Source of the DNA: Stieleria tagensis
GTDB lineage: Bacteria > Planctomycetota > Planctomycetia > Pirellulales > Pirellulaceae
NCBI RefSeq assembly: GCF_024129865.1
Contig: NZ_JAMYFE010000044.1
Location: forward strand, 62,001 to 126,000
Reading direction: 5' to 3'
DNA: 64,000 nt
The notes beneath the pieces were generated by a model. The model had not been told where the DNA came from and ran no database searches. It saw nothing but the letters and a program-made list of their open reading frames with translations. Shown here one piece after another: positions 16,969 through 25,856 of the stretch; position 1 is the first letter of the stretch; each line of letters starts with the position of its first letter. The position numbers were made by a program, and so were the translations under genes.

Positions 16969-19374
16969 CTATGGAGTCTTCGCCGAGATGATTTCGATCT
17001 CGATTTCTAACGGATGAGACTGGGGGCGGGCGCATTGCGTGTCGTCGCAGGCTTGTACGTCGACGGTCAATGCCAACGACGCCTTGCCGGGGGACGCATC
17101 CTCGGGAATTTCCAGCTGGACGTTGAACTTGACTTGGCCCTGAAGAATTGCCAGCGATTGATCAAAGACAGGATCTTGCTTCTGTGCGCCTTTGGGGGCA
17201 ATGATCCGTTTGACGTCGGCAGCGTTTTGATCGGCGAAACGCAATCGGGTCGGTTGAATGAAATCGATCCCCGGGTTGGCAGCGTACAAATGCCATCCGG
17301 GTTGAATGTCCAACGTGACGGTCAGTTCAAAACTCTGGCCGGGACGCAACTTTGATTCGGATACCGACACTGCACCCTTCAGTTGGGCGGTGCGAAAACC
17401 CGACTTGCGCGGTGGGGTTGATGGCTGTGGATCCGCCAAAATCATTGCGGCCGCAATCAACAGATGGTCTGGCTGGCCCGCGGATTGCCACAGCGAACCA
17501 GACAATCCCGTCACCGCCCGGCGGGCGGCATCAGCGTATTCGGCTTCAGCGGTCAATTCCGTGAGTTGCAACAGTGCCTGTGCCATCACACCGTTGCCGC
17601 TGGGAAGATTGCCACCACCGGCGAGATTCTTGGTGCGAATCAAGAATTCTGAGATGTCATTTGGCTGGGGTGCTTCGGTGAAAAAGAAACCGCCGTTCTG
17701 ATCGTCTTGAAAAAGTTTGATCGCGGTGTCGCCCAGCGATTGGGCGGCATCCAGATAGCGTTTCTGCTCGGTCGCCCGATACAGCTGAATCAATCCGGAA
17801 ATGACAAACGCATAGTCGGTCAAATAGCCGTCCAGCGAGGCTTTGCCGGATCGATAGGTGCGTTGCAATTTTCCATCGATAACCATTTCATCCAGGATAA
17901 AGTCGGCGGCCTTTTGCGCCGCGGCGGTGTATTGCGGCTGGTCCAACTGGCGCCCGGCATAGGCCAGGCCCTCGATCATTAACCCATTCCAAGCCGCCAA
18001 AACTTTATCATCCAGGTGGGGGTACTCTCGTTGCTGCCGGACCTGCAGCAGTTTCTCGCGCTGGTCGGCAAGCTGTTGTCGTAACTCGACCGCGTCGAGT
18101 TCATGTTCGTTGGCATAGTCGGCGATGGACCCGTTGCGGTGCAGGACGTTGTTGCCCGTTAGCTTGCCAGTGGATTCCTCGTGAAAATTCCCCACATCGC
18201 TGACTTGGTAAACGTTCGCAAAACGTTTGCCCTCCGATTCACCCAGTGCGGCAATGATTTCGGCCAATGTCCAAACGTAGAATTTGCCTTCCTCGGCATC
18301 ACTTTCCGAATCGACCGCAGAATAGAACCCGCCTTGTGGCGAAGTCATTTCGCGTGACAACCAGTCAAACACACCGGCGATGGTGGTTTTGTGCGCTTCG
18401 TTCTGGCTGATCAAAAAACCGTCGGTGTACGACCGCATCAGTTGAGCGTTGTCGTACAGCATCTTTTCGAAGTGCGGCAACAACCAATGATCATCGGTTG
18501 AATAGCGATGAAAGCCGCCTCCGATTTGATCATAGACCCCACCGCGACTCATCTCGGTCAAAGTCTTTTCGATTATCGCGCCCAATGATTCGTCGGGTTG
18601 TCGACGATACTGATCGATCAACAGAGCCAGCTGATCGTGTGGCGGGAATTTTGGCGCACCGCCGAATCCGCCATGCTGTGGATCGAAATGGTTGCGACTG
18701 GCTTGGACGGCTTGATCGATCAGCAATTGAGAAATGGGTTTGGTGGCTGCCACGGCGTTGCCACGGCGCTCAATCGCCGCGGTGATCGCAGCCGCTTGGC
18801 GGTCGACTTCATCGCGGCGGGTTTCCCAGACGTCGGCTAGTGTCAAAAGTGCCTGTTTAAATTGTTCACGCGGAAAATAGGTGCCCGCCATCCAGGCTTT
18901 TCCATCGGGCGTCAACCAGACGGAGTTCGGCCAGCCACCGCGCTGGGTGACTAACTGAGTCGCCATCATGTACTGCTGATCAACCTCGGGCCGTTCCTCG
19001 CGGTCGACTTTGATGGCGATGTAATGCTGGTTGATGATCGCGGCGACATCGTCACGCTCGAACGATTCGCGTTCCATGACATGACACCAATAGCAGGTCG
19101 AATAGCCGACCGACAGAAAGATCGGCTTGTTCTCCGCCTTGGCGGCCGCAAACGCCTCAGGCCCCCATGAGTACCAGTCCACCGGATTGTGGGCGTGCTG
19201 TAACAGATAGGGACTGGTCTGGTTGATCAGCCGATTGGTGTGTTTATGATCCACGCCTTGCTCGGTTGGTGGGGCAGCGGAATCGGGATCTTGACCGGGC
19301 GCCGGAATCGTGAAGCCGCCCATCAGCAGGAGGACGATTGCGATAAAACAATTTCGCAGTGTCAAATTCGGCAT
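16969..19374 (-). CDS. DUF255 (YyaL/SSP411-like) thioredoxin-fold protein with C-terminal DsbD-type domain
   Basis: About 801 residues. After a signal peptide (ends near APGQD), residues 45-190 form the DUF255 thioredoxin-like domain: [18 protein letters not shown], the CxxC site as [10 protein letters not shown], and [15 protein letters not shown]. Residues 220-620 are the alpha/alpha barrel with [10 protein letters not shown] and [15 protein letters not shown]. The last 150 residues look like the N-terminal periplasmic domain of DsbD ([23 protein letters not shown]), not part of usual YyaL proteins. The family is poorly understood. GGAG at 19381-19384 supports the start. It follows the glucan protein gene by 24 bases, so the two are probably co-transcribed. 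Confidence 0.88.
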   Translation of the reverse strand: MPNLTLRNCFIAIVLLLMGGFTIPAPGQDPDSAAPPTEQGVDHKHTNRLINQTSPYLLQHAHNPVDWYSWGPEAFAAAKAENKPIFLSVGYSTCYWCHVMERESFERDDVAAIINQHYIAIKVDREERPEVDQQYMMATQLVTQRGGWPNSVWLTPDGKAWMAGTYFPREQFKQALLTLADVWETRRDEVDRQAAAITAAIERRGNAVAATKPISQLLIDQAVQASRNHFDPQHGGFGGAPKFPPHDQLALLIDQYRRQPDESLGAIIEKTLTEMSRGGVYDQIGGGFHRYSTDDHWLLPHFEKMLYDNAQLMRSYTDGFLISQNEAHKTTIAGVFDWLSREMTSPQGGFYSAVDSESDAEEGKFYVWTLAEIIAALGESEGKRFANVYQVSDVGNFHEESTGKLTGNNVLHRNGSIADYANEHELDAVELRQQLADQREKLLQVRQQREYPHLDDKVLAAWNGLMIEGLAYAGRQLDQPQYTAAAQKAADFILDEMVIDGKLQRTYRSGKASLDGYLTDYAFVISGLIQLYRATEQKRYLDAAQSLGDTAIKLFQDDQNGGFFFTEAPQPNDISEFLIRTKNLAGGGNLPSGNGVMAQALLQLTELTAEAEYADAARRAVTGLSGSLWQSAGQPDHLLIAAAMILADPQPSTPPRKSGFRTAQLKGAVSVSESKLRPGQSFELTVTLDIQPGWHLYAANPGIDFIQPTRLRFADQNAADVKRIIAPKGAQKQDPVFDQSLAILQGQVKFNVQLEIPEDASPGKASLALTVDVQACDDTQCARPQSHPLEIEIEIISAKTP

Positions 19375-19398
19375 CGGCGACTCCGGGTGACAGGAAAA

Positions 19399-21102
19399 TC
19401 ACTCCTGTCGTGTGTATACACTTGGATAATTGAATTCAGGTTCCGCGACGGGACACAGATACGTGAACAATTCTGTCAACGCACGCTCCCCGTCTTGCAG
19501 CTTGACCGCGAGATCGACCGGGGACTCACTGGTTGCACGAAAGGTGACATCTACAATGTAGTCCCCTGTCTCGGTTCGCGTGGATTCGCTGTGCAGCAGA
19601 TCGGCGCCAGCAATCGATGTGACGATGTTCACCGCGCGGTCGACCGGCAATTGACGCAGTGCCAATCCAGAAAAACGAATCGTCAATCCGATACGATCGG
19701 CAACCGGATTGCGATCGACATAAAAATTGGTCGAACGGCCAACGTAGTTCTCCGCGCCGATATCACCGGGGAAAAACGCCAGGTCATAATTGAGCTCCAG
19801 TGGCTGGCCGGGCGCCGGCATCTGATCGGGAACCCAGTAGGCTGCGATATTGTCGATGCCTTCGTGTGCCCCGGGAATCTCCAACAATTCCACGCGACCG
19901 TCTTGCCAGGGCGTGTGCGGTGTCACCCAAATACTCGGTCGCATGTGGTACTTGGCGTTGTAATCGTCGTAGTGAAAGAATGCACGGTTACGCTGCAGAA
20001 CACCAAACCCCAACAGCGCGCGGACTTTGCGAAACGAGGTCGACGGATAGGGCAGCCGACTGTAGGGACGCCAGATCCATCCGTCTTCGCCGCTGTGAAC
20101 CAATAACCCGTCGGAATCATGCACCCCAGGCCGTTTGTCTTGTGGCGGACCCTTCAACCCATCACCCCAAATCCACATGCTGGTCAGCGGCGCGATGCCA
20201 ATTTTTTCGATCGCTGGTTCAGTCGCATCGGCCTGTTCGCGCAGAAACACTTTGGCGTTCACGGTAACCACCGTTTCGGCGCTGCCGGGCTGTAGCGTGA
20301 ACTGGTACGCGCCGCTGACCGACGGGCTATCGAGGTGCGCCAACAACATCAATTGGCGATCGTCCTCACCGGGTTTGATGACCCAGATGCGACGAAACAG
20401 AGGAAATTCTTCATCCTGGTTCAACGCAATGTTGATTGCCAGTCCACGTGCGGAGGATCCATAAATGGTTTCGGCGCTACGCGCACGAAAGTAACTGGAT
20501 CCGACAAAGGTCAACATTTCTTGGGCATCATGATTGCCCGGAAATCGTCCTACCACTCGCAGACCGGCGTATCCAGAATCGTCGGGAATTTGGTCCGCTT
20601 TGATCGAATCGGGATATTGAAAATCTTGTTTTAAAAACGGAAACGGTTTTGATTTCCCCTGTTCGATCGAGAACATTTCCACCCGGTCGCGCTGGACAAA
20701 TCCACGATGAAACATCTCCAACCAGAACGGCGATTTTCCATCATCCCACTTGGCACGTTGATGAATGAATTGGATCTTGCGAAATTGGTCGTAATCTAAA
20801 TCGGCAAGAACTTTGACCGGCGGAATGGAGGGTGTGAACGCATTCTTCGCTTGTTGCCGCGCGAACTCAGCGAGCGACTGAAAATCGTTGATCTCGGTTG
20901 GCGTCAGCGCATCTTGAATCGGCGGCGACTGAACCGGTTGCGATGTGTCGTTGACGGAATCGTCCGGACCGTGCTGGGCAACCGCAGGTTCACTGGCGGC
21001 AGATTCGATCGCGACATCGGACTGGGCGAATGTCAGTTGACCATCAGCGATGACAACCACAACAGTCATCACCAAAACGCGAGAAATCAGTGAACGGATC
21101 AT
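19399..21102 (-). CDS. Periplasmic glucan biosynthesis/processing protein, MdoG (OpgG/OpgD) family
   Basis: About 567 residues with a signal peptide (ends near TFAQS). The MdoG core is evident: FARQQAKNAF, LADLDYDQFRKIQF, FWLEMFHRGFVQRDRVEM, ARGLAINIA, LTSMWIWGDG and RPSIWVTP. In enterobacteria OpgG and OpgD act on osmoregulated periplasmic beta-glucans, and OpgD has been reported to be a beta-1,2-glucanase. The OpgH synthase is not in this window, so the substrate here is open, and OpgG cannot be told from OpgD by sequence reading alone. It lies about 42 bases after dnaE on the same strand. Confidence 0.88.
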   Translation of the reverse strand: MIRSLISRVLVMTVVVVIADGQLTFAQSDVAIESAASEPAVAQHGPDDSVNDTSQPVQSPPIQDALTPTEINDFQSLAEFARQQAKNAFTPSIPPVKVLADLDYDQFRKIQFIHQRAKWDDGKSPFWLEMFHRGFVQRDRVEMFSIEQGKSKPFPFLKQDFQYPDSIKADQIPDDSGYAGLRVVGRFPGNHDAQEMLTFVGSSYFRARSAETIYGSSARGLAINIALNQDEEFPLFRRIWVIKPGEDDRQLMLLAHLDSPSVSGAYQFTLQPGSAETVVTVNAKVFLREQADATEPAIEKIGIAPLTSMWIWGDGLKGPPQDKRPGVHDSDGLLVHSGEDGWIWRPYSRLPYPSTSFRKVRALLGFGVLQRNRAFFHYDDYNAKYHMRPSIWVTPHTPWQDGRVELLEIPGAHEGIDNIAAYWVPDQMPAPGQPLELNYDLAFFPGDIGAENYVGRSTNFYVDRNPVADRIGLTIRFSGLALRQLPVDRAVNIVTSIAGADLLHSESTRTETGDYIVDVTFRATSESPVDLAVKLQDGERALTELFTYLCPVAEPEFNYPSVYTRQE

Positions 21103-21144
21103 GTAGGCTAGGCTTGTTTCGAACGAGGGCGTTGCGAGAGACGG

Positions 21145-24100
21145 TTACCGCGGTTTACTCATCATCAAACGATAGTTGCCTGTACCCAGCAGATCGTCAA
21201 TACGATCACGCATTTCCACCGAGACATGGACTTTGAATTTATCTGCCTTCAAGTGGACAAGTTCGCCTGCGTCCAATTGCATGCTGAACAAAAGTTCTTG
21301 GTTGCCAGGGTAACCGCGAAGAATTTCTTTTAATCGAATGATCGTTTGGTGATCATGTTCGGATTCGTTTAACCGGATTCGCATGCCGTGGGTGTAGCGG
21401 TTGTCCAGTTCCGTCAACGGAATCAGTTCATCAATGATCAGGTTCGCTTCGTCACCCCCGCCGCGGCGGTCGATTTTGCCTTTGGCCAAGACAACAGCAT
21501 CCGGTTGCACTTTTTCGCCATGGTCGGCAAACCCGCGTGGCCACAGGATGCAGCGAATCGCGCCCTGCATGTCTTCCAAATCAAAGTTGGCGTACTTGGA
21601 CGGTTGGCCCGGTTTAGGATTCTTGGTGTGGGCAATTTTGATCGAGCTGAGCATGCCGCCCAAGATCACTTCGCCGCGGTCCTTAATATCGGCCAACGAG
21701 TCGGTGGTGTGGGTACGAAACGTGGCCAGTTTGGGTTCGAATTCGGCCAGCGGATGTGAATCCAAGTAATAGCCCAGCACCTCTTTTTCATAGCCCAATT
21801 TTTCACGTTCGGGCCATTCATCCATGTCGGGCAACACGGCCGACGGTTTGCCGCCGGCTGCTTCTTCTTCGTCTTCGAACGCGCCAAACAGGCTGGCCTG
21901 TCCGCTCTTTTTGTCGGCTTGAATCGCCGCTCCGGCTTGCATCGCTTTTTCGATCACGGCAACCAGCTGGCTGCGTTTGGCGCCAAAACAATCCATTGCA
22001 CCCGCTTTGATCAACGTTTCAATCGACGATTTGTTACAGGCTTGTGGATCAACACGTTCACAGAAATCAAAGATGTCTTTGAACGGCCCGTTGGCCTGGC
22101 GTTCTTTCTGGATCGAAATGGCGGTGGACCCGCCGCAGGATTTGATGGCCGACATTGCAAACGGGATCTTGCCATCGGCGACACTAAAATCGGCTTCCGA
22201 CGTGTTCACACAGGCCGGCAGCACTTCGATGCCCATGCGATCACAATCTTCCATGTGTTCGACTAGCGCATCCTTGCGTTTAAAGTTTCGCCCATCGATG
22301 TCACTCGACAGCAGTGACGCCATGAACTCAACCGGATAATGTGCTTTCAAATACGCGGTTTGAAAGGCGACCAGTGCATAGGCGGTGGAGTGAGATTTAT
22401 TGAAACCATAACCGGCAAATTTGACGATCAGGTTCCAAATGTCCTCGGCGTCTTTTTGCCCCAGCCCATTTTCGACGGCACCTTTTAGAAACACTTCCTG
22501 GTTCTGGTTGATCAGCGATTCTTTCTTTTTACTGATCGCTTTAATACAGGTGTATGCCTTGGCCAGCGGCACACCGCCCAAGCGGTTCAGAATCCGCATC
22601 ACCTGTTCCTGGTAAACCATCACACTGTTGGTTTCTTCCAGGATGTCTTTGAGCACCGGGTGTTTGTATTCCGGCTGCTGTCGACCATGTTTAATGTTCA
22701 CATAGTCATCGACCATTCCGCCCTCGAGCGGCCCTGGGCGATACAGCGCGGCGGTCGCGATGATGTCGTGAAAACTGTCGGGTTTCATTCGCGTCAATAG
22801 ATCGCGAATACCACCCGATTCCAGTTGAAAGACCCCTTTGGTTTCGCCGCGTTGCAACAGCGCGTAGGTGGCTTTATCGTCCAGCGGGAACTTCAGCGGG
22901 TCGACGGTCTTTCCGGTGGTCTGTTTGATCAACTGCACCGAACGACTGAGCATCGTCAGGTTGCGCAGCCCCAGAAAATCCATCTTCAACAAACCGCTGG
23001 CTTCGACGTCATTCATCGACCACTGCGTGATGACTTCCTGCTTGCCGGGCACACGCGTCAGCGGAACGTATTCCGACAGTGGTTTGTCGGCAATCACAAC
23101 CGCCGCGGCGTGGGTGCCGACGTTCCGCGCCAAACCTTCGATCTTCATCGCCAGATTGAGCAACTCGCGGATCTCCGGGTCGCCGTCGTAGGTCTGTTTC
23201 AAATCGGCGCTCTTTTCGAGCGACTTTTTGATGGTGATCTTCAGCTCATCAGGCACCATTTCGGTGATCTGATTGACCCGTGCCAAGGGAATCCCCAGCG
23301 CCCGACCGGTGTCTTTGATCGCAGCCCGGGCGGCCAAGGTTCCGAACGTTCCGATTTGGCAGACGTTGTCGCTGCCGTAGCGTTCCTTGACGTACTCAAT
23401 GACCTCGACTCGACGTTCTTTTTCAAAGTCGATGTCGATATCCGGCGGTTCGGTTCGGCTTTCATCGAGAAACCGTTCGAACAGCAAATCGTAGCGCAGC
23501 GGGCAGACGTGTGACATATACAGCGCATAGCAGACGATCGCCCCGACGCCGCTGCCCCGTGCCGTTGCCGAAATGCCTTTCGCTCGGGCATGAATCACAA
23601 AGTCCCAGACGATCAAAAAGTAGGTCGGGTAATTGAGTGTTTCGATGACACCCAGTTCACGATCAAGCCTGGAAATGACTTCGTCGGACAGCTTGCCGTC
23701 GATGATCCGCTCGTCGTCGCCTTCGTAGCGTTCCAACAGGCCTTCGATACACAGCTCGCGCAGGTAGTCGATCGGCTTTTTCTGTTCCGGGCATTCGAAT
23801 TTTGGAAAGTAGTACTTGCCCAGTTCTAAATCGATGTCGACGGTGTCGGCGATTTCCTGGCTGCGCGCAACGGCGTCTTCCATGCCGGGAAACTTTTCAT
23901 ACATCTGGTCGGGGCTACGCAAGAAGAACTGGTCGTTCTCCATTTTCATCCGCGACGTATCGGTCCGAAAACGACCGGTGTTGATGCACAGCATGATGTC
24001 TTGTGCTTCAGCGTCTTCCGGGTCGACGTAGTGGCAATCACTGGTCGTGACCAGCGGCAACCCCATCTTGTTGGCGATGTTGACGGCGCCCTCCAACTGC

Positions 24101-24711
24101 ATCCGCTGGATTTCCAAGTCGTTATTCATCACTTCGATGAAATAACGGTCGCCAAACACATTGTGGAACCAACCGGCGATCTCCATCGCCTGTTTTTCGA
24201 CATCTTGAGTGTCGCAGCCCTGCAGCACCGTGCGACTGAACTCGCTGCTGACACAACCCGACAAACAAACGATGCCTTCGTTAAAGGTCTCTAAGATTTC
24301 TTTGTCGATACGCGGTTTGAAATAGAACCCTTCCAGTGACGCAGCGCTGGCCAGTTTGATCAGATTTTTAAATCCAGTCCGATTTTTTGCCAGCAGGGTC
24401 AGATGGTAGCTGGCGTCTTTGCTGCGCCCGGCGCCGCCTTTGTCGAATCGGCTGCCCGGTGCGATGTAGGCTTCGTAACCGATGATCGGATTGATCCCGG
24501 CGTCTTTGGCCGCACGGTAGAATTCCAACGCCCCGTGCAGGTTGCCGTGATCGGTCAATGCAAGCGCATTCATTCCGTGGTCGACCGCTCGGCCGACCAA
24601 TCGTTTGATATCCCCAGCCCCGTCCAGCAAGCTGTAGTGGCTGTGGCAGTGCAGGTGAACAAAGGGACGGGTGGGCGTGACGATCGAATCCGGGACGACA
24701 ATATCCGACAT
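21145..24711 (-). CDS. dnaE: DNA polymerase III alpha subunit
   Basis: About 1188 residues, normal for DnaE1. The N-terminal PHP domain starts at FVHLHCHSHYSLLDGAG and continues with ALTDHGNLHGALEFY and TTSDCHYVDPED. The polymerase palm carries the catalytic aspartates in EPPDIDIDFEKERR (near residue 420), followed by helix-hairpin-helix and FNKSHSTAYALVAFQTAYLKAHYP. An OB-fold domain (EVILGGMLSSIKIAHTK) lies near residue 1000. This is the catalytic subunit of the chromosomal replicase. The gene is followed closely by the glucan protein gene; upstream is a repeat-bearing intergenic region. Confidence 0.98.
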   Translation of the reverse strand: MSDIVVPDSIVTPTRPFVHLHCHSHYSLLDGAGDIKRLVGRAVDHGMNALALTDHGNLHGALEFYRAAKDAGINPIIGYEAYIAPGSRFDKGGAGRSKDASYHLTLLAKNRTGFKNLIKLASAASLEGFYFKPRIDKEILETFNEGIVCLSGCVSSEFSRTVLQGCDTQDVEKQAMEIAGWFHNVFGDRYFIEVMNNDLEIQRMQLEGAVNIANKMGLPLVTTSDCHYVDPEDAEAQDIMLCINTGRFRTDTSRMKMENDQFFLRSPDQMYEKFPGMEDAVARSQEIADTVDIDLELGKYYFPKFECPEQKKPIDYLRELCIEGLLERYEGDDERIIDGKLSDEVISRLDRELGVIETLNYPTYFLIVWDFVIHARAKGISATARGSGVGAIVCYALYMSHVCPLRYDLLFERFLDESRTEPPDIDIDFEKERRVEVIEYVKERYGSDNVCQIGTFGTLAARAAIKDTGRALGIPLARVNQITEMVPDELKITIKKSLEKSADLKQTYDGDPEIRELLNLAMKIEGLARNVGTHAAAVVIADKPLSEYVPLTRVPGKQEVITQWSMNDVEASGLLKMDFLGLRNLTMLSRSVQLIKQTTGKTVDPLKFPLDDKATYALLQRGETKGVFQLESGGIRDLLTRMKPDSFHDIIATAALYRPGPLEGGMVDDYVNIKHGRQQPEYKHPVLKDILEETNSVMVYQEQVMRILNRLGGVPLAKAYTCIKAISKKKESLINQNQEVFLKGAVENGLGQKDAEDIWNLIVKFAGYGFNKSHSTAYALVAFQTAYLKAHYPVEFMASLLSSDIDGRNFKRKDALVEHMEDCDRMGIEVLPACVNTSEADFSVADGKIPFAMSAIKSCGGSTAISIQKERQANGPFKDIFDFCERVDPQACNKSSIETLIKAGAMDCFGAKRSQLVAVIEKAMQAGAAIQADKKSGQASLFGAFEDEEEAAGGKPSAVLPDMDEWPEREKLGYEKEVLGYYLDSHPLAEFEPKLATFRTHTTDSLADIKDRGEVILGGMLSSIKIAHTKNPKPGQPSKYANFDLEDMQGAIRCILWPRGFADHGEKVQPDAVVLAKGKIDRRGGGDEANLIIDELIPLTELDNRYTHGMRIRLNESEHDHQTIIRLKEILRGYPGNQELLFSMQLDAGELVHLKADKFKVHVSVEMRDRIDDLLGTGNYRLMMSKPR

Positions 24712-25033
24712 GCGTGGCGTTGTTCCTTGAAGGGCTGACTGGGCCAGGGGAATGAAACACTAATCTAGCGTCTCAATGGACCGGCGATAATCGTCTGGCT
24801 GGGGGACCGATCGTTTTGAAATGGGGCTTTTATCGCAAGCGCGACGCGTGAGTTTTGAAGTTGCGCTTTTATGGTAACCGACGCGTGAGCGAGGGATTTT
24901 GGGTGTTAACGGGATCCCTCGCTGACGCTTCGGGTTACCAAAAACCAATGCACCACGCAAAAGTGCAGGCGTCGAGCGTTCCGCGCTGAGACTTCCGGAC
25001 TCCTCTTTCCGCCAGTTCCCCCCGCTCCCGCGG
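24712..25033. other. Intergenic region between dnaE and trmB, carrying a dispersed repeat
   Basis: About 320 bases. The middle holds a palindromic repeat (see 24847-24945). Open frames here are by-products of that repeat (for example NPKRQRGIPL). No convincing gene is present; the dnaE promoter is expected here. Confidence 0.5.
24847..24945 (+). repeat. Dispersed palindromic repeat, copy 1
   Basis: The core 24873-24939 is an imperfect inverted repeat with arms of about 25 bases beginning GGTAACC and ending GGTTACC, around a centre containing GTTAAC. A flank of about 26 bases (GCGTGAG... TTGCGCTTTTAT) is shared with copy 2 near 49.2 kb, which lies in the opposite orientation. Confidence 0.9.
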
Positions 25034-25714
25034 TCACTTTTTTTCGTAGCGAACGCGATAGACCGGAATCTGATTTTTTCGGCTGCGGCGTTCGAAGTGG
25101 GTGCGGTAGTCCAGATCGTGCGTGGACAGCTGTTTTTCTTCCGGGATCGGCACCCCAAATTCCGGTGCAATTTCGGCGATCAATTCGATCGTCGATTCGA
25201 AATAGTCCAACACATCGGTCCAAAAATGAAACCGCCCCCCCGGTCGCAAAGCGGTCAAAAAGTTCTGGATGCTGCGCTGGTTCACGACCCGGCGTTTACG
25301 ATGACGTTTTTTCCACCAGGGATCCGGAAAATACACATGCACCGCTTCCAATGATCCCGCCGGAACATGGTTGCTGAACAGTGGTTCGGCGTTTCCGGAA
25401 ACCATTTTGGCATTCGTCCTGCCGGCTCTCGCCAACCGCGCCGCGGAATGCTTGGCGTATTTGTGAATGATTTCGATGCCCAAATAGTTGTGATCCGGAT
25501 TGCGTGCCGATTCGCTGGTCAAAAACAAGCCTTTTCCGCTGCCGACTTCGATTTCCAGCGGCAACTGATTTTGGAACAATGATTCGCTGGTCAGCGTTTC
25601 AGGGACCGGATCGGGATCGCCAGCCTGCGGAGATTCGATCGGGCTGCGGAAAATGAGCAGGTGACCACTTAGGTCCAAGGAGGGCTTGGGGGCACGAATG
25701 GGGCTGCGAGGCAT
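25034..25714 (-). CDS. trmB: tRNA (guanine-N7-)-methyltransferase
   Basis: About 226 residues. TrmB methylates G46 in the variable loop of tRNA using SAM. The SAM site is LEIEVGSGKGLFL, followed by NYLGIEIIHKYA, then the family motif VHVYFPDPWWKKRHRKRR and GGRFHFWTDV. The C-terminus TxFERRSRKNQIPVYRVRYEKK is typical. It diverges from the hemD-hemE fusion with about 140 bases between. Confidence 0.95.
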   Translation of the reverse strand: MPRSPIRAPKPSLDLSGHLLIFRSPIESPQAGDPDPVPETLTSESLFQNQLPLEIEVGSGKGLFLTSESARNPDHNYLGIEIIHKYAKHSAARLARAGRTNAKMVSGNAEPLFSNHVPAGSLEAVHVYFPDPWWKKRHRKRRVVNQRSIQNFLTALRPGGRFHFWTDVLDYFESTIELIAEIAPEFGVPIPEEKQLSTHDLDYRTHFERRSRKNQIPVYRVRYEKK

Positions 25715-25856
25715 CGCTTGAACTGGGGCCAGAAAGAGGGAAGAACATTGTCGGCTTCGTCAACCGGTAATCGTAACGGTCGCCAAAACGCCTACAATGC
25801 CGCGATCGAGTTGAAATCCAGAACTTCTACCCCCCCTCTCGCAACCCCATCCGATC

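Noticed and set aside
24760-25223. Minus-strand frames of about 100-136 codons between dnaE and trmB
   Set aside because: They run through the palindromic repeat and into trmB in another frame; the peptide text is the translated repeat.
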